From Pseudomonadales bacterium (lineage in GTDB: Bacteria > Pseudomonadota > Gammaproteobacteria > Pseudomonadales > Azotimanducaceae), in assembly GCA_029248675.1 (NCBI GenBank), contig JAQWIX010000049.1:1-34209 (forward strand): a stretch of DNA of 34,209 nucleotides. The letters run 5' to 3'. Shown piece after piece: positions 19,132 to 28,126 of this stretch (positions within the stretch are counted from its first letter, which is position 1; each line of letters starts with the position of its first letter). The translations under genes and the position numbers were made by a program. Under the pieces are notes generated by a model. The model made no database searches, was not told where the DNA came from, and saw only the letters and a list, made by a program, of their open reading frames with translations.

Positions 19132-20700
19132 CTACGGTAAGCCGACACATAGCAGCCAAACTGTCCCGGCGGCTAATAGGCCAAGGCTCACGGCCCAACG
19201 GCGTTGGCTGCGACGCCGGATCTGAAAAAGCTGGCCTTGGAGCTGTTCGAGCTGATCCTGTTGTTGCGCCAGTTGGATCCTCAAATCGATGGTCTGAGTG
19301 TCGTCCAACAAACTGGGTAAGCGGTGCAGCTCGCCGAGAATTTTGGGTCCCTGGTCCAGTAGCTTACCCAAAATCGCCACGGCTCCGAGGTTTCTAACGG
19401 CCCAGCGTTGCATGAATGGCGCAGCGGTTTCCCAAAGATCTAGCTCGGGGTATAGCTGCCGGCCAAGACCTTCAATGTACAGCAGGGTCTTTTGTAACAA
19501 CACCAACTGAGGCTGAACCTGCATGTTGAACCTTCGGGCGGCGTCTAGCAGGTCTGTCATAAAAGCGGCGAAGGATATTTCGCTCAATGGCTGAGCAAAG
19601 ATTGGCTCGCAGACCGATGCGATGACCTCCTCAAAGGCGTTCACATCCGTGGTCGCGGGTATCCAGCCAGAACGCAGGTGTAAGTTGACGATTTGCCGAT
19701 AGTCCCGGGCAAAGAAGGCGATGAGGTTTTGCGCCAGATAGGATTGATCTGACTCACTGAGGCTGCCGATGATGGCGCAATCTAATGCGATCCACCTTGG
19801 ATCCGCTGGATCTTGGATATCCACGAAGACATTGCCCGGGTGCATGTCCGCATGAAAAAAGTTGTGCTCGAATACCTGAGTAAAAAACGTTTCCACACCC
19901 TTATGGGCAAGTACTTTGAGATCGACGCCAGCATCTTTGAGAACGTCCATATCGCCGATGGAAGGGGCGTATATGCGCCTCATCACGAGCAGGTTGGTCC
20001 GAGTGAAGGAGGGGTAGAGACGGGGTACATGCAGCAACGGGGAATCGGCAAAGTTACGGCGCAGCTGAATCTGATTGCGCGCTTCTAAGAACATGTTTAG
20101 CTCGGTCAGCATGATTTGTTGCTGATCCTTCAATATCTGTGTGAAGTGAAGCTGTCTTAACAGTGGAAAGCGCCCCTCCAGCCACTGGGCCAAACCGATC
20201 AGGGCAGTCATCTCGGTGTCGATTAGGGCCCGGATGCCCGGCCTAACTACCTTGATGACCACATCCTCACCGGTGGTCAACTGGGCAGCGTGGACTTGGG
20301 CAATTGAGGCGCTGGCCAGAGGCTCCGGAGCGATGAAGCGAAAATGGCCAAGTGCCTCCTGTCCCAAGGCATCGTTGATCAATTCGATGGCATCATCGCC
20401 AACAATGGGTTGCACCTGATCCTGCAGCTTGGACAGCGCTTGGCAGGCGGCTTCACCTAAGACGTCGGGTCTTGTCGACAACAGTTGGCCCAGTTTTATA
20501 AAGACCGGCCCCCGAGATTCCAAGGCTTGAGGTAGCTGATTTTCTAAAGACTTTGCTGCTGGAAACAGCAAGCGTGCTAGCCAGAGTGCGGTGCGGGCGA
20601 ACCGGCTAGGGACTTGGTTCGCTGGAATTAGGTGGTGGAGCCGAAACTTAAGAACCGTCTTGAGCAGACCCAGAACGTATCGCAAATCACCCCATCGCAT
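19132..20700 (-). CDS. ubiB: ubiquinone biosynthesis ABC1/UbiB-family kinase-like protein
   Basis: 522 aa; [45 protein letters not shown]-terminal TM. Confidence 0.96.
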   Translation of the reverse strand: MRWGDLRYVLGLLKTVLKFRLHHLIPANQVPSRFARTALWLARLLFPAAKSLENQLPQALESRGPVFIKLGQLLSTRPDVLGEAACQALSKLQDQVQPIVGDDAIELINDALGQEALGHFRFIAPEPLASASIAQVHAAQLTTGEDVVIKVVRPGIRALIDTEMTALIGLAQWLEGRFPLLRQLHFTQILKDQQQIMLTELNMFLEARNQIQLRRNFADSPLLHVPRLYPSFTRTNLLVMRRIYAPSIGDMDVLKDAGVDLKVLAHKGVETFFTQVFEHNFFHADMHPGNVFVDIQDPADPRWIALDCAIIGSLSESDQSYLAQNLIAFFARDYRQIVNLHLRSGWIPATTDVNAFEEVIASVCEPIFAQPLSEISFAAFMTDLLDAARRFNMQVQPQLVLLQKTLLYIEGLGRQLYPELDLWETAAPFMQRWAVRNLGAVAILGKLLDQGPKILGELHRLPSLLDDTQTIDLRIQLAQQQDQLEQLQGQLFQIRRRSQRRWAVSLGLLAAGTVWLLCVGLP

Positions 20701-21320
20701 CAGGGTTTGAGTCCAGCAGGGGTGAATAAGTCCAGCCGGGCCTGTAGACGATCAACTCTTAACCGCAGAGTGCTCAAGCGCTGGTGCATGGCGTCAACAT
20801 CGGCTTCAGTAGAGAAGCGTTTGGTCAGCAGGGCTTCGGTTGCCTCTTGGGTCTGCTGGCCGGCCACCCCCACAAAATTCCTCAGGGTACCCAAGCCCAG
20901 TTCTACCAGCGCACTAAGGCGCTGGGCGTCGTGATCATTCATCACCGCCGATAGCGATTTTGCCAGATCCGGTGAAAAGCCCTTAGTGAGAGCCTGTAGT
21001 TTTAGCAGCGTTGTCGCATCGCCCTGTACTTCTAATGGCCAACCGCTATCGCCCGTCGCCAGAGCATGCAGGATATCTCCAGCGCTACCCCGGACAACTA
21101 CGTTCGGGGTGGTCGCTGGCCCACTAATGAAATCAAGCTGGGTGGGCTGAATTACTAGGTGCCACGTTTGTTGGGGCCGCAGGCACTGGATCTCGATAAC
21201 CTGTCCGACCAGAGGTTTGAGCTGTTGTTGGGTGGCCGGGTCGCAATCCAGCGCGGTTGCGCTAAGTTGGCTCAGCGTGGCTTGAAGGGCATTGAGAAGT
21301 AAGTCTGTACTGTCGCCCAT
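20700..21320 (-). CDS. ubiJ: ubiquinone biosynthesis accessory factor UbiJ (SCP2 domain)
   Basis: 206 aa between ubiE and ubiB; SCP2-like N-terminal half, coiled-coil C-terminus. Confidence 0.88.
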   Translation of the reverse strand: MGDSTDLLLNALQATLSQLSATALDCDPATQQQLKPLVGQVIEIQCLRPQQTWHLVIQPTQLDFISGPATTPNVVVRGSAGDILHALATGDSGWPLEVQGDATTLLKLQALTKGFSPDLAKSLSAVMNDHDAQRLSALVELGLGTLRNFVGVAGQQTQEATEALLTKRFSTEADVDAMHQRLSTLRLRVDRLQARLDLFTPAGLKP

Positions 21321-21322
21321 GA

Positions 21323-22108
21323 TCAGTCCGCGATGTGAGGCTTCATACCTCGATGGATGGCGGCAATGCCACCTACCAGATTGTAGAAGTCGGTATCCAC
21401 GAAGCCGGCATCATCAAACATCTGTTTTAGAGTTTTTTGGTTAGGATGCATGCGGATGGATTCGACTAAGTACTGATAGGGTTGGGCATCGCCTACCAAC
21501 AGTTTGCCAACTGGGGGCCACAGAGCCTGAAAGGCTTTGTAGGCAGTTTCTAAAACTGGATCGGTAGGCTGGGAGAACTCCAGCACCAGCAAGGGGGCGC
21601 CGGCTTTAAGTACCCGCAGTAGTTCGCTCAAGGCGCGATCTTTGTCGGTGAAATTGCGAATGCCGAAGCTGATGCAGGCGCAGTCAAAGCTGTTGTCGGG
21701 GAAAGGCAGAGATTCTGCCGGAGCTTGGCAAAACTGAACTTGTGCCAAGCCCTGGTCGAGCAACCGATTTCGCCCGACCTGCATCATCGGACGGTTTAGA
21801 TCCGTCAGCACGACTTGGCCTTGATCGCCAACTGCCGGAGCGAAGAGCGCAGACATGTCACCGGTTCCACCGGCTAGATCCAATATGCGATGCCCTTCGC
21901 GCACTCCTGACATCTGCAGCACCATGCGTTTAAAGATTCGGTGGGTGCCCAGTGACATCAGATCGTTCATCACGTCATAGCGACCGGCAACAGCTTTGAA
22001 GACATCACCAACCTTGCGGGTTTTTTCCTCGGGGGAAACGTCCTCAAAACCGAAGCTGACCTTTTCTTCTTCGGCGTTAGCGTCGTGTCTGTCAGCGCTG
22101 TTGGTCAT
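21323..22108 (-). CDS. ubiE: ubiquinone/menaquinone C-methyltransferase UbiE
   Basis: 261 aa; VFKAVAGRYDVMNDLMSLGTHRIFKR, ILDLAGGTGDMSALF, ISFGIRNFTDKDRALSELLRVLK. Confidence 0.97.
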   Translation of the reverse strand: MTNSADRHDANAEEEKVSFGFEDVSPEEKTRKVGDVFKAVAGRYDVMNDLMSLGTHRIFKRMVLQMSGVREGHRILDLAGGTGDMSALFAPAVGDQGQVVLTDLNRPMMQVGRNRLLDQGLAQVQFCQAPAESLPFPDNSFDCACISFGIRNFTDKDRALSELLRVLKAGAPLLVLEFSQPTDPVLETAYKAFQALWPPVGKLLVGDAQPYQYLVESIRMHPNQKTLKQMFDDAGFVDTDFYNLVGGIAAIHRGMKPHIAD

Positions 22109-22181
22109 CGCAGTGGCGTCTCATCTGTGTGGTGCTGGGCACTATAGCGTGGATAGGGTGTAGTTGAGCGGTCCGGAAATA

Positions 22182-22577
22182 CTACTTTGGCGTCCATTGG
22201 CTGACTGGAATATTCGGCAGCCTGGAAGCGTTTGCTTGTTTGAGTTCCGTTAAGTAGTCCTGCCAAAACCGGTCTTGCTGGGTGCCCATCTCACGCAGAT
22301 AGGTCCAGGCGTAAATGCCACTATCGTGGCCATCGTCGAAGGAAATACGAATGGCGTAGTTGCCTACTGGCTCTATTTGCCTGATGCCCACATTCTTCTT
22401 GCCGGTTTGCAGTGTTCGTTGATCCGGTGAATGCCCTCTGACTTCCGCGGAAGGCGAGTAGACGCGGAGCAGTTCCGCTGGAATTTGCAGGCTCTCATCT
22501 TCCCACTGTAGTTCCAGTGTATGAGCGATTTTGTGATAGGTGATGTGTTTGGGTGGTTGCATATAAGGGTCTGCCAA
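22182..22577 (-). CDS. DUF971 protein (gamma-butyrobetaine hydroxylase-like N-terminal domain)
   Basis: 131 aa; LELQWEDESLQIPAELLRVYSPSAEVRGH, GNYAIRISFDDGHDSGIYAWTYLRE. Confidence 0.9.
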   Translation of the reverse strand: MADPYMQPPKHITYHKIAHTLELQWEDESLQIPAELLRVYSPSAEVRGHSPDQRTLQTGKKNVGIRQIEPVGNYAIRISFDDGHDSGIYAWTYLREMGTQQDRFWQDYLTELKQANASRLPNIPVSQWTPK

Positions 22578-22600
22578 TGGGCGGCCTAGGCCGATGTTAG

Positions 22601-23935
22601 CTACAGAATAAATCGTGACAGATCGGTGTTACTTACCAAGTCGCTCAGGTGCTCGTCCACATAGCCTTGGTCAATCAGTACAGTTTGGCCTGCGTATTCG
22701 TCCGCGGCAAAAGACAAGGGCTCCAGCAGTCGCTCCATAACCGTGTGCAGGCGGCGGGCACCGATGTTCTCGGTACCTTCATTGACCTGCCAGGCCAGTT
22801 CTGCGATGCGGTCGATGCCGCTGGGGTCAAAGTGAATGGTTACCTGTTCCGCGGCCATAAGGGCCTGATATTGCTCGCACAGACTGGCCTTGGGTTCGGT
22901 GAGAATGCGTTTAAAGTCCTCGGGACTCAAAGCCTGTAGCTCTACCCTGATGGGCAAGCGCCCCTGCAGTTCAGGAATCAAGTCTGAGGGCTTAGCTAAG
23001 TGAAAGGCTCCTGATCCAATGAACAGCACATGATCCGTGCTGATAGGCCCGTATTTAGTGGTGACCGTGCAGCCTTCAATTAAGGGCAGCAGGTCTCGTT
23101 GCACGCCCTCACGGGAGACATCTGTGCCCGACGTTTCAGAACGCTTGGCGACTTTATCCAGTTCGTCGATAAAAACGATGCCGGTTTGTTCGACTGCCGT
23201 CACTGCTTTGCTGCGAATCTCGTCCTCGTTAACCAGCCCCGCGGCTTCTTCGTCCTGCAGTCGTTTGCGCGCTTCTTTTATCGTCAGGCGCTGTTGCTTG
23301 GTTTTGCCCTGACCTAGGTTGGCGAACATGTTTTGCAGTTGGTTGGTCATTTCTTCCATGCCCGGCGGGGTCATGATTTCGACACCGCCGGCAACCTGCG
23401 CTAACTCGATGTCGATTTCTTTGTCGTCCAGTTCGCCTTGTCTAAGCTTTTTGCGAAACATTTGTCGGGTGGAAGAGTCGGTACTGTCCGGCTCGCCTTC
23501 AGCATTTCTCGGTGGTGGCAGCAGGGCGTCGAGAATGCGTTCTTCGGCCCGGTCCTCGGCTTGGGTGCCGAGGGCTTGTATTTGTTCCTGGCGCAGCAAG
23601 TTCACAGCAGTGTCAGCAAGGTCGCGTACGATGGACTCCACGTCTCGACCGACATAGCCCACTTCGGTGAACTTTGTCGCCTCGACTTTGATCAAGGGTG
23701 CGTTGGCTAGTTTGGCCAGGCGGCGGGCGATCTCGGTTTTCCCAACACCAGTGGGACCAATCATCAAAATATTCTTGGGACTGACCTCGTCTCGAAGTTC
23801 TGGCGTCAACTGCATGCGTCGCCAGCGGTTTCTTAGGGCAATGGCAACCGCCCGTTTGGCATCGCTTTGACCGACGATGTGTCGGTCTAGTTCAGCGGCA
23901 ATTTGTTTTGGGGTCAGCGACTCTTTATTCGGCAT
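22601..23935 (-). CDS. hslU: ATP-dependent protease ATPase subunit HslU
   Basis: 444 aa; [64 protein letters not shown]-terminal DLSRFIL. Confidence 0.98.
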   Translation of the reverse strand: MPNKESLTPKQIAAELDRHIVGQSDAKRAVAIALRNRWRRMQLTPELRDEVSPKNILMIGPTGVGKTEIARRLAKLANAPLIKVEATKFTEVGYVGRDVESIVRDLADTAVNLLRQEQIQALGTQAEDRAEERILDALLPPPRNAEGEPDSTDSSTRQMFRKKLRQGELDDKEIDIELAQVAGGVEIMTPPGMEEMTNQLQNMFANLGQGKTKQQRLTIKEARKRLQDEEAAGLVNEDEIRSKAVTAVEQTGIVFIDELDKVAKRSETSGTDVSREGVQRDLLPLIEGCTVTTKYGPISTDHVLFIGSGAFHLAKPSDLIPELQGRLPIRVELQALSPEDFKRILTEPKASLCEQYQALMAAEQVTIHFDPSGIDRIAELAWQVNEGTENIGARRLHTVMERLLEPLSFAADEYAGQTVLIDQGYVDEHLSDLVSNTDLSRFIL

Positions 23936-24473
23936 TGGCGTTCAAGGTTTCTATGGTCAGTGAGTGGTTGGTGTAGACGCAGATATCACCGGCAATGGTT
24001 AGAGCCTTGCGGACGACGTCTTCTGGCCCAAGCTCGGTATTTTCAGCTAAAGCCGTGGCGGCTGCTCGGGCGTAGTTACCACCAGAACCAATGGCCAGTA
24101 CGCCAGCTTCGGGTTCGATCACGTCGCCGTTGCCGCTAATTAAAAGAGTGGTGTCAGCGTCGGCCACAATCAACATGGCTTCCAACTTGCGTAAAGCACG
24201 ATCTGAACGCCACTCCTTAGCAAGCTCAACCGCCGAGCGCGCTAGCTGCCCGTGGTACTTTTCTAACGCGGCTTCAAATTTTTCGAACAAGGTGAAGGCG
24301 TCTGCGGTGCTACCGGCAAAGCCTCCCATGACGCGGTCTTGATAGAGTTTTCGCACCTTGATCGCATTGCCTTTCATCACCGTATCGCCAAGGGATACCT
24401 GGCCATCGCCGCCCATGGCTACTTGTTGATGGTTTCTAACACTAAGAATCGTGGTGCCGTGAAATGCTTGCAT
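23925..24473 (-). CDS. hslV: ATP-dependent protease proteolytic subunit HslV
   Basis: Likely start [37 protein letters not shown] at 24473; includes a short pre-sequence before the catalytic Thr. Confidence 0.96.
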   Translation of the reverse strand: MQAFHGTTILSVRNHQQVAMGGDGQVSLGDTVMKGNAIKVRKLYQDRVMGGFAGSTADAFTLFEKFEAALEKYHGQLARSAVELAKEWRSDRALRKLEAMLIVADADTTLLISGNGDVIEPEAGVLAIGSGGNYARAAATALAENTELGPEDVVRKALTIAGDICVYTNHSLTIETLNANAE

Positions 24474-24595
24474 AAACGAGTCCAATTCCAAAAATGAGCG
24501 CGGCGCGCTGGCGCCGGTCGCACAAGGGTTCGGGATATTGGCGTGGTCTATCGGACAAAGCAATATTTGCCGTCGGACGGACCAGTTTCTGGTGA

Positions 24596-25183
24596 CTAAT
24601 CGTTGTTGATTAAGACGATGCCGGAGATACCGCGTTCTCGAAGCTTGGTTAACGCTCGGTTGGCGTCCACACGCCGATCAAACGGGCCTAGGGTTACTCG
24701 AAACCAGCGGCCAGTGTCACCGTCACTGACCACCACGGTTGCGGGCAAGTTGCTCAACAGTAAATTGGCCCTTAGTTCGTCAGCTTCACCACGGTCCCGA
24801 AACGAAGCAGCTTGAACTTTATAGCTTCTAGGAGTGTCGGACGGCTTCGAGCTTTCAGTCTGATACGGGCTGGTATCCACCTGAATCTCTCGGTCTTTTA
24901 AAATGTCTGGAAATTCAAAGGTGACCGAGGGTGCCGCAGGCGCGTCTGTAGCAACCTGCTCTTTGCTGCCTGGCGGTGTTTCCAGCCACTCGGGCAAATA
25001 GGCTGCGAGGAGAACCAAAACCGCGCCAAAAATAGCACCGGAAGAAAAACTTGGTCCGTGGAAGCTCGCGGTTTTTTTACCTCGAGTTGGCGTCGCCTTG
25101 GCGGTGCGCCTGCGCGGCGACGGGCGAGAGCGCTTTTTGGCAGGCTTTGCCGATTGGCCACGATTAGCGAAATCTTTGGTCAT
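24596..25183 (-). CDS. SPOR-domain protein with one N-terminal TM (FtsN-like)
   Basis: 195 aa; basic N-terminus, single TM, C-terminal [61 protein letters not shown]. Confidence 0.9.
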   Translation of the reverse strand: MTKDFANRGQSAKPAKKRSRPSPRRRTAKATPTRGKKTASFHGPSFSSGAIFGAVLVLLAAYLPEWLETPPGSKEQVATDAPAAPSVTFEFPDILKDREIQVDTSPYQTESSKPSDTPRSYKVQAASFRDRGEADELRANLLLSNLPATVVVSDGDTGRWFRVTLGPFDRRVDANRALTKLRERGISGIVLINND

Positions 25184-25207
25184 GGCACGCTGCCTGTGCG
25201 AAGGATG

Positions 25208-25393
25208 TTAGAACAGTTCATCGGGACCGATCATAACGTGGTTGCTGGAAGTACGCGAAAGCAATGCAGGGTCGAAGAGAGAATTCAAGAACGCTAACCA
25301 GTCAAAATCGCAATCGTTAGGCAAGAGCTCGCCAGCACCGGGGAACATCCGAAAAAGAAGCAGCCACGCAGAACGGCGAGCGCTACATGGCAT
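25208..25393 (-). CDS. possible 61-aa small ORF overlapping the priA stop
   Basis: ATG at 25393, overlapping the priA end by 11 bp; MPCSARRSAWLLLFRMFPGAGELLPNDCDFDWLAFLNSLFDPALLSRTSSNHVMIGPDELF. Family not recognised. Confidence 0.3.
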   Translation of the reverse strand: MPCSARRSAWLLLFRMFPGAGELLPNDCDFDWLAFLNSLFDPALLSRTSSNHVMIGPDELF

Positions 25394-27563
25394 CGTAAGG
25401 ATCCACGTCAATGGACCAGCGCAGGCTAGAAGGTGTCTTGGGCTGTCCAATGCTGGCGAGGAGTCGATGCAGTTGCGGCCGGGATTCGGCAATAAGGATG
25501 AGCTGGAAGCGGGCTCGCTTGGCCACCCGTGCCATGGGTGCTGGAATAGGCCCCATGATTTGTACGTCGCCATGTGGGGTGTTGTTTTTGGTTTTTACTT
25601 GATTGAGTAGATGCCCTTTGCACTGCTGTAAAAATTCTAGGGCGATCTGCGGATCGAAAGCCTCGGCTCGGAGCATGGCCATGGGCTGACCGGGTGGCAG
25701 TCCTGCGTCTAAACGGCTGTTCAACTCGGCTTGGGCAAAGCTGCTATAGCCATGGGCCATGAGCCGTTTCAGCAATGGGTTTTCCGGCTGATGGGACTGA
25801 ATCCAAACCTGGCCCGGGCGTTCTGCGCGACCGGCCCTACCAGCCACCTGCACGATCAACTGAGCTGTTCGTTCTGGCGCCCGAAAGTCCGGGCTAAGAA
25901 AACCGGCGTCAGCGTTCACCACGGCAACGAGGGTCACCTGAGGAAAGTGGTGTCCCTTTGCCAACATTTGGGTGCCGACCATGATGCAGGGTCGACCTTG
26001 GTGAATCTGCTCCAGCTGGCTATTGAGTTGGTTCGTTGTCCGGGTGGTATCCCGGTCAATCCGATACAAGGGAACGCCGGGGAATAGCTCAGCCAAGGTT
26101 TCCTCGGCTCGCTGGGTACCAACGCCTATGGGCAGCAGGTCGGTGTGACCGCAGTGCTCACAACGCTCTGGTAGGGCGAAACGTAGGCTGCAGTGGTGGC
26201 AGACCATTTGTTCTGGGCGCCGGTGCAGGGTGAGCTTGGCGTCACAATCGGAGCACACGCACTGCCAGCCGCAGCTTTGGCAAAGTAGGGTTGGCGCAAA
26301 ACCCCGTCGGTTTAGATAAATCAGCACCTGTCCCGTGGCAGCCAAGTGTTGGCGAATAATCCGAATCAGCGTGTCAGAAAAGCCACCGCGTAGACTCTGT
26401 CCGCGCATGTCGATGACGTCGAAGCTGGGCATCAGGGCGCCACCGGCGCGCTGAGTGATCTCAAGGTGCCGGTAACGCCCCCGCTGGACGTTGTACAAAG
26501 ATTCCAGCGACGGTGTGGCGGATCCCAAAAGCAATGGGATGTTGGCGCTTTGGGCTCGCTTTACGGTCAGGTCCCGAGCGGAATAGCGAAGGCCTTCCTG
26601 CTGTTTATAGGAGCTGTCGTGTTCCTCGTCGACGATGATTAAACCTAAGTCGGCAAACGGCGTGAATACTGCCGAGCGGGTGCCGATTAAGACCCGGATA
26701 TCGCCGGACCGGCAGCGCAGCCAGGTTTGGAGGCGCTGCTGATCCGTTAGGCCCGAGTGCATGATGCCGACGCCGGCAAAACGATTTTCGAACCGTGCCA
26801 AGGTTTGTGGCGTTAGGGCGATCTCTGGGACTAGAACAAGCACTTGTTTGCCCTGCTCCAACACCGGCGCCATGACTTGAAGATACACTTCGGTTTTACC
26901 GGAGCCGGTGACACCTTCAAGCAGGAAGGTCGCAAATTGCTTTGTCTTGGTTACGGCTTCAATGGCCTGAGCCTGCTCTGGCGTTGCTGTTAGCGGTGGG
27001 TCCAAGGCCGTCGAGTCGGTTGAATGTTTTCGCTCCACGACGCCAAGGGTTTCGAGCTTCCTCAGCATGGGGCGATTAAAGCCCGCCGACTCTAAATCTG
27101 GGCCGGTTACCGGCGCCCCGGCCAACTGCATGTGTTGGACAAAGGCTTGCTGAGTTTTGGCCCTCGGACTGGCGGCAGAGGGATCCAGAAGATGCCACAG
27201 ATCCGGTGGTGGCGGTGGCTTGATCTCAAAGTCTGACCCCTTGCGCGCAGCGCTGGGTAAAATGGTGGCTAGTACTTCTCCTAACGGGTAGTGGTAGTAG
27301 CCGCTCATCCATTGGGCAAGGTCCAGCAGCTCTTCGGCAATGGCTGCGTCAGCGTCAAGAATCTCCAGTACTGCCTTGGTGTTGTCGTGAGGCGTGTCCA
27401 CCGTCGTGCTGATACACACCCCGATAACCTCGCTACGACCAAAAGGCACGCGCAACCGCGCGCCCACCTTGGGCACATCGGTGGATCCATCGACGTGGTA
27501 GTCGTAGACCGAGTGTAGTGGCCTAGGAACGGCGACTTGAATTACGTGGTGGTTGCTGGCCAT
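25383..27563 (-). CDS. priA: primosomal replication protein N' (PriA helicase)
   Basis: Likely start MASNHHVIQVAVPRPLHSVYDYHV at 27563; LEGVTGSGKTEVYL, DEEHDSSYKQQEGLRYSARDL, zinc-binding Cys pairs, LYRIDRDTTR. Confidence 0.97.
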   Translation of the reverse strand: MASNHHVIQVAVPRPLHSVYDYHVDGSTDVPKVGARLRVPFGRSEVIGVCISTTVDTPHDNTKAVLEILDADAAIAEELLDLAQWMSGYYHYPLGEVLATILPSAARKGSDFEIKPPPPPDLWHLLDPSAASPRAKTQQAFVQHMQLAGAPVTGPDLESAGFNRPMLRKLETLGVVERKHSTDSTALDPPLTATPEQAQAIEAVTKTKQFATFLLEGVTGSGKTEVYLQVMAPVLEQGKQVLVLVPEIALTPQTLARFENRFAGVGIMHSGLTDQQRLQTWLRCRSGDIRVLIGTRSAVFTPFADLGLIIVDEEHDSSYKQQEGLRYSARDLTVKRAQSANIPLLLGSATPSLESLYNVQRGRYRHLEITQRAGGALMPSFDVIDMRGQSLRGGFSDTLIRIIRQHLAATGQVLIYLNRRGFAPTLLCQSCGWQCVCSDCDAKLTLHRRPEQMVCHHCSLRFALPERCEHCGHTDLLPIGVGTQRAEETLAELFPGVPLYRIDRDTTRTTNQLNSQLEQIHQGRPCIMVGTQMLAKGHHFPQVTLVAVVNADAGFLSPDFRAPERTAQLIVQVAGRAGRAERPGQVWIQSHQPENPLLKRLMAHGYSSFAQAELNSRLDAGLPPGQPMAMLRAEAFDPQIALEFLQQCKGHLLNQVKTKNNTPHGDVQIMGPIPAPMARVAKRARFQLILIAESRPQLHRLLASIGQPKTPSSLRWSIDVDPYDAM

Positions 27564-27699
27564 AGGGCATTCTACGGTGGCGAGGCCAGATCTTGATAGT
27601 TCTGGGTGATAACTTACTTGTTTGGCTCTCCTTAATAGTTGCGGGGGCAAACGCTTCTGTTAAACTTCGCGCCCGATTTAGAACAAGCAAGTAGCGGAT

Positions 27700-27918
27700 A
27701 TGAAAGCTGAAATTCATCCCGAGTACCACGCCATCAATGCAAGCTGCAGCTGCGGTAACAAGATGGAAATTGGTTCAACACTGGCAGACGACCTGCATTT
27801 GGACGTCTGCTCTAGCTGCCACCCCTTTTACACGGGTAAGCAAAAGACTATCGATTCTGGCGGCCGTGTTGAGAAATTCCGTCAGCGATTTGCCAAGCGC
27901 ACCAGCTCCGGCACTTAG
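27700..27918 (+). CDS. rpmE: 50S ribosomal protein L31 (Zn-binding Cys+ type)
   Basis: 72 aa; [27 protein letters not shown]...[31 protein letters not shown]. Confidence 0.98.
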   Translation: MKAEIHPEYHAINASCSCGNKMEIGSTLADDLHLDVCSSCHPFYTGKQKTIDSGGRVEKFRQRFAKRTSSGT

Positions 27919-27972
27919 CCGGGTGGTCCATCACGGGTAGTGGTGGGCAGAGGACCTTAGGAACCGTCAAAC

Positions 27973-28013
27973 CCAAGCCTAGCGTGGGAAAGCTTTCCAA
28001 CACGCTAGCTTGG
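27973..28013. repeat. 41-bp imperfect palindrome in the rpmE/mrcA convergent gap
   Basis: CCAAG-c-CTAGCGTG-GGAAAG / CTTTCC-aa-CACGCTAG-CTTGG: 19 potential pairs with two small bulges. Confidence 0.8.
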
Positions 28014-28063
28014 TGAAGAAGAGGTCAGTAGCGACGACGCGAACAATAGGTGCCGCGAACAAT

Positions 28064-28087
28064 AAAGGAGAGAGATCTCCTTTTTTT
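28064..28087 (+). terminator. rho-independent terminator for rpmE
   Basis: AAAGGAGA-GAGA-TCTCCTTT followed by a T-run (TTTTTTT). Confidence 0.85.
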
Positions 28088-28126
28088 GTGCCCGATGCTG
28101 GGGCCTTTTGACGATCGTAAGATCGG

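Noticed and set aside
22649-23870. Plus-strand ORFs opposite hslU
   Set aside because: Antisense to a clearly conserved gene; no family recognised.
24474-24563. 30-residue N-terminal extension of HslV
   Set aside because: [12 protein letters not shown] start at 24473 fits known HslV forms with a short pre-sequence before the catalytic Thr; the upstream part looks non-coding.
25242-25610. 122-aa plus-strand ORF opposite priA/SPOR gap
   Set aside because: Mostly antisense to priA with no recognisable family features.
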